In this document: piece by piece, positions 58,441-64,000 of the stretch
Numbering within the stretch: the stretch's first letter is position 1
Layout of the letters: every line of letters starts with the position of its first letter
Assembly: GCF_028583425.1 (NCBI RefSeq)
Contig: NC_072794.1
Location: 23,185,232-23,249,231 of the forward strand
Direction: 5' to 3'
DNA length: 64,000 bases
Source: Eublepharis macularius
Lineage: Eukaryota > Chordata > Lepidosauria > Squamata > Eublepharidae
Notes under the pieces: generated by a model
Told to the model about the DNA's origin: nothing
Seen by the model: only the letters and a program-made list of their open reading frames with translations
The model's database searches: none
Made by a program: the position numbers and the translations under genes

Positions 58441-58874
58441 CAGGACTCATTTCGAGGGGGAACACACAGGAACACAGTTCCGGCAGTTCCCCAAAGAGGT
58501 CACATGTCAGGGGCCCCCGCCCACCTGACTCTCAGCCATTTGGGCCCATTTTGGCCTGGATTGGGGCTGAAATGGCCAGGATCGGGCCTCTGATGGGTGG
58601 TGGATCATTCTCCCACTCGGCAGCGGCCCGATCCTGGCCATATTGGGCCCCTTTTCGGCCATTTTCAGCCCCTTTTTGCCATTTTGGGCCCAATTTCGGC
58701 CCTGAATGGCCAGGATTGGGTCCATAACAGCCAGGATAGGTGATGTCAGGGGGTGTGGCATATGCAAATCAGTTATGGTAATAACACACTTCTGGTGATG
58801 CCAAGAGACAGGGAATATGCTAATGAGGTATGCTAATGAGTGTCTCTAGTTCTTTTTCTACGAAATGACCCCTG
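58441..58874 (-). mobile_element. hAT-type MITE, CAGGGGTCATTTCG family, perfect 8-bp duplication
   Basis: Opposite orientation to 33957-34440. Ends CAGGACTCATTTCGAGG and ACGAAATGACCCCTG, flanked by AAATAAAT (58433-58440 and 58875-58882). It jumped into the A/T tail of the Sauria-type SINE at 58229-58440, which gives relative ages. Confidence 0.88.
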
Positions 58875-58883
58875 AAATAAATA

Positions 58884-59043
58884 AATAAATAAATTGTATT
58901 CTTGTAACAACCGCCCTTTGAGGTAGGTTAGGCCGAGAGTGAGTGGACCAAAGTCACTCAGCAAGCTTTCATGGCTGACTGGGGATTCACAGCTGGGTCA
59001 TCCAAATCCTAGCCTCACACTCTAACCGCTACACATACTAGCT
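58884..59043 (-). mobile_element. Sauria-type SINE, partial
   Basis: Minus strand: GTGTAGCGGTTAGAGTGTGA, GCTTGCTGAGTGACTTTGGT, CTAACCTACCTCAAAGGGCG. Confidence 0.65.
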
Positions 59044-59055
59044 GTCTTCTAAACA

Positions 59056-59250
59056 CACTGACACTGTAATCCTAAAAAGTGTTACTCCAGTCTAAGCCAA
59101 TTTAAATCAATGGTCTTAGCTGGAGTAACTCTTCTTAGGATTGTGCTGTGAGGTAACCGGACTAGGTTAGAGGTACAATTCTGTACAGAGTTACTCCACT
59201 CTGGGAGTCCACTGAGGTCAATGGGATTACACTGGACTAACTACGCACTA
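59056..59250. repeat. Palindromic repeat, CAGTGCAATCCTAA family, plus partial second copy
   Basis: CACTGTAATCCTAAAAAGTG ... AGTAACTCTTCTTAGGATTG is one hairpin copy (to about 59155). ACAATTCTGTACAGAGTTAC to about 59250 is a second, partial copy. Confidence 0.6.
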
Positions 59251-59754
59251 AATTGAAGGTTATTTTGGTTTCCTTGGTTGTCTTTTCTTTGCACAGAGCA
59301 TTAACTGTGAAGCTGTTAAAAGGGATGGTGCTGAAAGAGTAGATGGGATTTGTCGAACAGACTAAGATTTCTCATAACAGACAGCATTTTTTGGATATGA
59401 CAGAATAGAAGAGAGTGTGACTGACTCGGCCTTCCGGACCGTTGTCTGTTTCCGTGATAGCTGTCCACATTATATTTGAATTATAGTCTTCAGAATCCCT
59501 CTGGCACAAGCCATGGAGGGTCAGGGAGTCCATGATTAAATACTAGATGAACAGGAATAAAAAAAGCTGAGGGTTTTGTTATACCTCTGAGTAGTTTAAA
59601 TGTGAAGGCATTATTTTGTGGTATAGTTTTTCAGGCAAGCTGTACCATCGGCATTTTCACTTCATGAGAAAAGAAAGAAAAGGAATTTCTTCCTTTCTCT
59701 TGCAAAGAGTGGAAACAAACATTGATTTAAAAAAAATCAAACTTTGGCAAACTC

Positions 59755-59855
59755 TGATTCAAATTCCCAGTCTGACATAAAGCTTGCTGGGTGACCTTGG
59801 GCCAGGCAGGCTTTCTCTGCCTAATTTACTTCATAGGTTTGCTGTCTCTATAAAA
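59755..59855 (+). mobile_element. Sauria-type SINE fragment
   Basis: TCAAATTCCCAGTCTGACAT then AGCTTGCTGGGTGACCTTGG. Body only. Confidence 0.55.
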
Positions 59856-59965
59856 TGAAGCTATTGCTATGCTGTAGGGAGATCAAGTCCTGCAAGGAAC
59901 TGACAGGATTCTTTTTTGAACCACCTAACACAGCACAGGGGATGCTTTTTCCTTCCTCCTTTAAT

Positions 59966-60048
59966 GTTTGTAATATTTTATTTACTTTACTTGTACTCCA
60001 CCTTTCTCCACCATGGGGACCCAAAGCAGCTAACTATGTTCTCCACTA
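59966..60048 (-). mobile_element. SINE tail fragment, minus strand
   Basis: TATTTTATTTACTTTACTTG, ACCTTTCTCCACCATGGGGA. The hAT end at 60052 starts directly after it. Confidence 0.5.
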
Positions 60049-60051
60049 CAG

Positions 60052-60240
60052 ATGGGCGTGAACTGAAAGATGAACCAAAGTTCGTCATGAACGAGGCCGG
60101 TTCATGGTTCGCGAACTGGCGGTTCGTCAGAGCCCATTTCTGATGAACTGCAACAAACTTTCGGCCAGTTTGTTTGGTTCGTTTTTCGGTTCGTCACTGC
60201 AGACAGCCTGGCGCAGATCAATCAGTTTCTTAGGTAACCG
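60052..60240 (+). mobile_element. hAT end with GGTTCG subterminal motifs
   Basis: Starts CTACAGATGGGCGTGAAC and continues with repeated GGTTCG, GTTCGT and GAACC words for about 150 bp, the usual look of a hAT subterminal region. The right end is not found, so it is a truncated copy or its other end is too diverged. Confidence 0.45.
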
Positions 60241-60774
60241 GGGATGGGCTTTCTGCAGTAGAGGTGTGTACCCTGCCACTTTTCAGCTGGTGGGAGGGGG
60301 ATCCCCCATCAGCTGAAAAAAGCTGCCGACGTTTGAAAGCAGCAACACTTTTCTGGCGTGAAGCCTCGGTACAGTTTCAGGCTTTCAGGGCTCTGCAATT
60401 CACTCACGCTTTTTCTTCTGTATTAAAAGGTACGTTGAGAGATGGCAGGAAATTGGCTCTCAGGTAAGCAGGATAGTTAGCATTTACCAAGGACTTATCC
60501 CATCTCTTTTTAAAGGCACATAAGTGCACCCGTTCTAGAATATTCAGCAGGCAAAGTTTTTTTTTTTAAAAACACCTTAAACCTCTCTCTAGCTTGCCTC
60601 AAATGCCAACCAGCACCCAAATTAGCAATCATACTAAAACACACACATCAGTCATATAAGCTATAATTTAACAACATCACCACCACAATTCAACTTCACC
60701 CAAACAAATCGCCAAATCAAAAACAAATGAACACATACCATCAGAACAATCTTCAGATTCACATGAAGCGACCG

Positions 60775-60900
60775 TATCCTGTCCGACGCTTTGTCTATCA
60801 ACACCCTGGTGAGCTGCTGCCTGTCTGAGTAGGCAATACTGACCTAGACTGACCAAAACTCTAATTCAATATAAAACAGCTTCATGCGTGACAGGCAGCA
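60775..60900 (+). mobile_element. tRNA-derived SINE (second family), tail fragment
   Basis: GTGAGCTGCTGCCTGTCTGA, GTAGGCAATACTGACCTAGA and TATAAAACAGCTTCATGCGT match the 3' body of the family. Confidence 0.55.
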
Positions 60901-61016
60901 GGTTTCCAGAGTTTAAGGTCAAGGTTGTCTTCTCTGACTGGCAGCAGCTCACCAGGGTCTCACGTAAAGGTCTTTCACATCCCCTACTACCTGCTCTTTG
61001 GAGATTACAGGGATTA

Positions 61017-61085
61017 ACAGTGCAATCCTAAACAAAGTTACTCCAGTCTAAGACCACTGAAAGTAACTCCGATTACAATTGTACT
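61017..61085. repeat. Partial copy of the CAGTGCAATCCTAA repeat
   Basis: CAGTGCAATCCTAAACAAAG then shortened middle text and ACAATTGTACTG. Confidence 0.5.
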
Positions 61086-61150
61086 GTGAATCTGGGACCT
61101 TCTGCATGCCAAGTAGATGCTCGGTCTCTGCACCATGGCCCCTTCCTAAG
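61080..61150 (-). mobile_element. tRNA-derived SINE (second family), head fragment
   Basis: Minus strand: GCATCTACTTGGCATGCAGA, AGGTCCCAGATTCACAG. Confidence 0.45.
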
Positions 61151-61227
61151 TGTTCCCAAAGTCAGGGGCTCCCAAAACACCCTGGACTCTTAAGCTTCAG
61201 ATGCTCCAGCCTCTTAATCATTTTGGT

Positions 61228-61319
61228 TGGTTATTTGGTTGCCTGCACTCATGTCTCCCAGCTCTGCATTCACAAGCTGTGTAGGAGGTCTGCCATCCAA
61301 GCACAGACCAGAGACTTAC
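61228..61319 (-). mobile_element. 5S-rRNA-derived SINE fragment
   Basis: Minus strand: GTCTGTGCTTGGATGGCAGA and neighbouring text fit the box C side. It is cut by the palindromic MITE at 61320. Confidence 0.45.
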
Positions 61320-61520
61320 AGCCAAGCTACAAGTGACGCCTTACACTGGTTGGACACTTGTCAGCTTCCCTCAAGTTTTGATGGGAAATGTAGGCATCCT
61401 GGTTTTACAGCTTGGCTCTCCATTACAGCTGCATGACCAGGATGCCTACATTTCCCATCAAAACTTGAGGGAAGCTGACAAGTGTCCAACCTGTGTCAGG
61501 CGTCACTTGTAACTTGGCTC
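61320..61520. mobile_element. Palindromic MITE, GAGCCAAGCTAC family
   Basis: Same family as 16953-17155 with nearly the same length and text. The central unpaired segment is inverted relative to that copy (TACAGCTTGGCTCTCCATTA here), as happens in fold-back elements. It interrupts a minus-strand 5S-SINE fragment (61228-61319). Confidence 0.8.
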
Positions 61521-61819
61521 TGATATATTCAGATTCAACAAGGGTGGTGTAGCATTCACAATATAGGCTGGGCTTAAATATTCCGAATGAACACACAGTC
61601 TTCACTGCTGGTGTTAAAATATTTGTCCCAACTTTACCTGGGCAGCAAGTCTGGTTATTAAAGAAGAAGAAGAGATCCTTGGAGAAGAGATCTGTCGCTC
61701 GCCACCAGGATGACCAAAGGGAACCTCTATATTCAGAGGCAGTTCTCTAAATCCAAGTGCTAGAGGGCAAGGTCAGGAGGAGGTCTTGGCCTCTCTGCCT
61801 TGTTTGTTGCCCCTCCAGG

Positions 61820-61905
61820 GCTTGTGGTTGGCCACTGCATGAAAATGATGCTGGCTTAGATGGACTGCTGGCCTAACCTATCAGGGCACATCTTATGTTC
61901 TTATG
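61820..61905 (+). mobile_element. CR1/L2-like tail
   Basis: GGCTTAGATGGACTGCTGGC followed by CTAACCTATCAGGGCACATC and TTATGTTCTTATG. Same tail type as 5730-5830. Confidence 0.45.
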
Positions 61906-62061
61906 CTTGCCTTGTTCTCTGGGATGAAGAGTGGAATGTAATTGCGACAGATAAATGTACCCAAGATGGGGGAGGAAATGTGGAATATCTGGAGAAGATT
62001 ATTTTTACAGAATGAAAGAAGAGTCACACAAAAGGTCCCTTATTGACCACACAAGACCAGT

Positions 62062-62334
62062 TAGGGTTGCCAACTTCCAGGTGGGGCCTGGAGATCTCCC
62101 AGAATTACAAATGATCTCCAGGTGAGAGAGATCAGTTCCCTTGGAGAAAATGGCTGCTTTGGAGTGAGGCATTATATGGCATTATACCCTCTTGAATGTC
62201 CTTCTCCTCTCTAAACTCTGCCCCCAGATCTCCAGGAATTTCCAACCCGGAGTTGGCAACCTACTCCCCTTCCTAAAGCCCAGGCTTCACCCTGAAATCT
62301 TCAGGAATTTCCCAACCTGGAGCTGGCAACCCTA
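62062..62334 (+). mobile_element. hAT-type MITE, TAGGGTTGCCAAC family
   Basis: Starts TAGGGTTGCCAAC and ends TGGCAACCCTA, flanked by AGACCAGT and AGTCCAGT (7 of 8). Contains two versions of the inner text GGAATTTC...AACC near the right end, as if one copy's end had been added to another. Confidence 0.7.
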
Positions 62335-64000
62335 AGTCCAGTTAATTGGACAAATATCCTTGAATTTGCATCGACTCTTGAAGCAAAATCTTGAGATTAA
62401 GGCTCCAAAGGGCATCCATGGTCAACCCTTTTAAACTTAATGGTGTTTTCTTACTGTAAATAAAACATCACCATTGCCAAACAAGCAGTTGGGCGGGGGG
62501 GGGGGGAGCTTTTTCAGAGTTGTTAGAACAATCCCTTTCTTCCTAGCCTCCCCACCACTACCCACAGAAGACAAGTGTTCACTTTACTGCCTGGCAACCG
62601 GGTTGGGGCTAAGCCTGCAAAAATATGAGTGTTTTTTTGGCTGCTGTACCAGAGGGCCTGCAGCCCCACCGAGAGAGAAAAATTAAACACCCCATGCTAT
62701 GGCTCCAGAAAGGGGAAGAATTAGGTTTCATACCGTGCGGGCCGGACCATGGCATTCTTTAGCTAATGCTTAACAAACCCTTCCACAAAAGGAGCCAACC
62801 TAGCTGCGTGGTCGTAAAATGTATTCTCAGCAGAATCAGGTTTATTAAAGAACTTTGTGGCTTATCCTCCTCTCCTAGCCCGTCCCCCATCTCCATCCTT
62901 TGGCTAAATGCATACCCATCTTTGCCAACAGAGTGCAAACTTCCATGGTCTGAGAGGTTTTTAGCTACTAGACCAATATGTAATAGATATAACATTTCAA
63001 AATCTCCATTCGCCACAATGCAAAGCCCCCCCCCCCCCCGGACTGTCACGTATACAGTGCAAATAAAAAGAATAAGACAATATTGTCGTATAAAAACTAA
63101 GGCCATCTTCTAGCATTATATTTCCCTACTAGTGATTTTACTGATTATTTTATTGCATTGTATGAAAAGAATTATACTCTGCCTTTCCACAGGGGCTCCA
63201 GAAGGTTTAAATTCCAGGATTTAAAACATAAGACAAAAGCCAATTTACTCCCCTCTCCAAGAAAATGCTTGCAGGCAGCTTAAACCTCATTAAAATCTCT
63301 CATAAAGAAAATGGACTTAAAACTCCTCATAAAAACATCTAGAGATGTCCCCCCCCCCTTCCTCAGGGAGTCCATTCCTTGAGGTGGGAGACATTTCGGG
63401 TTCCCTATCCCCTGGTGGGAGCAGGGGATCCCTCGCTCCCAGCCTCTGCTCCCTGCCACTTCATACATGGCAGGCGGGGGTGGGGGCGACATGTAGGGAA
63501 CATGCCTGGGAGCCCTGGAGCACATTCCCGTGCAGTCTAGACCCTTAGTTGTTGCGCTGGGAAGGACGTCATTCCCAGTGCGACAATGAAGGGTCCAGAG
63601 AACACACATGCTTTGTGTGTGCAGTTGGTGAGCACCCCCGCAAGTGTGCCTCCCCCAAGACAACCCCTCGCCCCTTGGTTGGGAGCTCAGGGGACCTGGC
63701 CATCCAAGAGACATTACAGAGAAAGAACAGACTCTAGTAGATGCCAAAGGCCCATCATAGTTGGGAGAACAACTAGAAGGTGGAAACTAGAAGTCCACAA
63801 TTGGTGCACAGGGATATTTGGGGAGAGATGGTTCTTAGATATGTGAATCCCAGACCATAATGGGCTTTAATGGTCATAACTAGCTCCCCAACAATAATTG
63901 AGTTGCCTCATTGAAAACCTATTATAAAGTCTGGGTTGATTTCAAGGGCAGCAGAACATATTTTAAAAGACGCAGTTAGAAAGGTAAGCATAAAGGGATT
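62335..64000. other. Intronic, mostly unassigned
   Basis: Apart from the MITE piece at 63395-63620 and a short SINE tail about 63140-63215 (minus strand), nothing is recognised. C-runs at 63028-63039 and 63350-63358. Confidence 0.4.
63395..63620 (-). mobile_element. TAGGG-family MITE, partial
   Basis: Minus strand: the GGGAGCAGAGGCTGGGAGCG / GGGATCCCCTGCTCCCACCA segment matches the family's right side. Confidence 0.4.

Larger units (their letters stand above)
43334..64000 (-). other. LMX1A: LMX1A upstream intron (LIM1-LIM2), incomplete
   Basis: Intronic sequence of LMX1A, inferred because the LIM2 exon ends at 43333 and no LIM1 exon (expected motif like YCKYDYEK at its end) is seen in any minus-strand frame. 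It contains the 11.5-kb hAT element and many SINEs and MITEs. Large introns before LIM2 are usual for this gene in vertebrates. Confidence 0.75.

Noticed and set aside
43334-64000. LIM1 exon of LMX1A
   Set aside because: Looked for the expected LIM1 cysteine pattern and YCKYDYEK-like end on the minus strand. None seen.

Overview
The window looks like squamate reptile (lizard-type) nuclear DNA. It is mostly non-coding and is crowded with short interspersed elements: tRNA-derived SINEs of the Sauria type, 5S-rRNA-derived SINEs, many small hAT-type DNA elements and fold-back repeats, LINE tails and two solo LTRs. The one host gene I can support is LMX1A, a LIM-homeodomain transcription factor, on the minus strand. 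Six exons can be read at base level: second LIM domain (43101-43333), first and second parts of the homeodomain (32273-32442 and 31643-31720), start of the glutamine-rich tail (29957-30026), activation region (28934-29107) and the terminal coding exon with the stop (28271-28431). All junctions keep the frame and have AG/GT borders. Together they give about 294 residues. The N-terminal exons with the first LIM domain were not found and should lie beyond base 64000.

Layout. 1-28270 is 3' flank of LMX1A: repeats, plus a few repeat-poor AT-rich stretches that could be regulatory. It holds a perfect 91-bp-arm palindrome (4737-4922), a solo LTR (10890-11427), a fold-back element of about 566 bp inside a LINE tail (15660-16225) and a hAT-type MITE with perfect 8-bp target duplications (23389-23791). 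28271-43333 is the 3' half of LMX1A. Its introns hold further hAT MITEs (33957-34440 and 34482-35049), a LINE tail flanked by a 110-bp direct repeat, and a second solo LTR of the same family (39034-39572). 43334-64000 is upstream intron.

The most striking object is a single hAT transposon of about 11.5 kb (45794-57262). It has a perfect 8-bp target duplication (TTCATAAC), matching ends, and subterminal clusters of a GAATGCCGAAA motif at both ends. Inside it are, in order: an exon-like leader, a 293-bp tandem array of exon-like units, further exon-like modules, a GC-rich BED-finger hAT transposase gene (49346-52090, now broken by two frame changes near its 3' end), and a 3' region present twice about 3 kb apart, each copy with its own AATAAA. 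It lies antisense to LMX1A in the intron between the LIM1 and LIM2 exons. Two other hAT ends (about 7624-8013 and 60052-60240) share its terminal consensus but carry different CpG-containing subterminal motifs.
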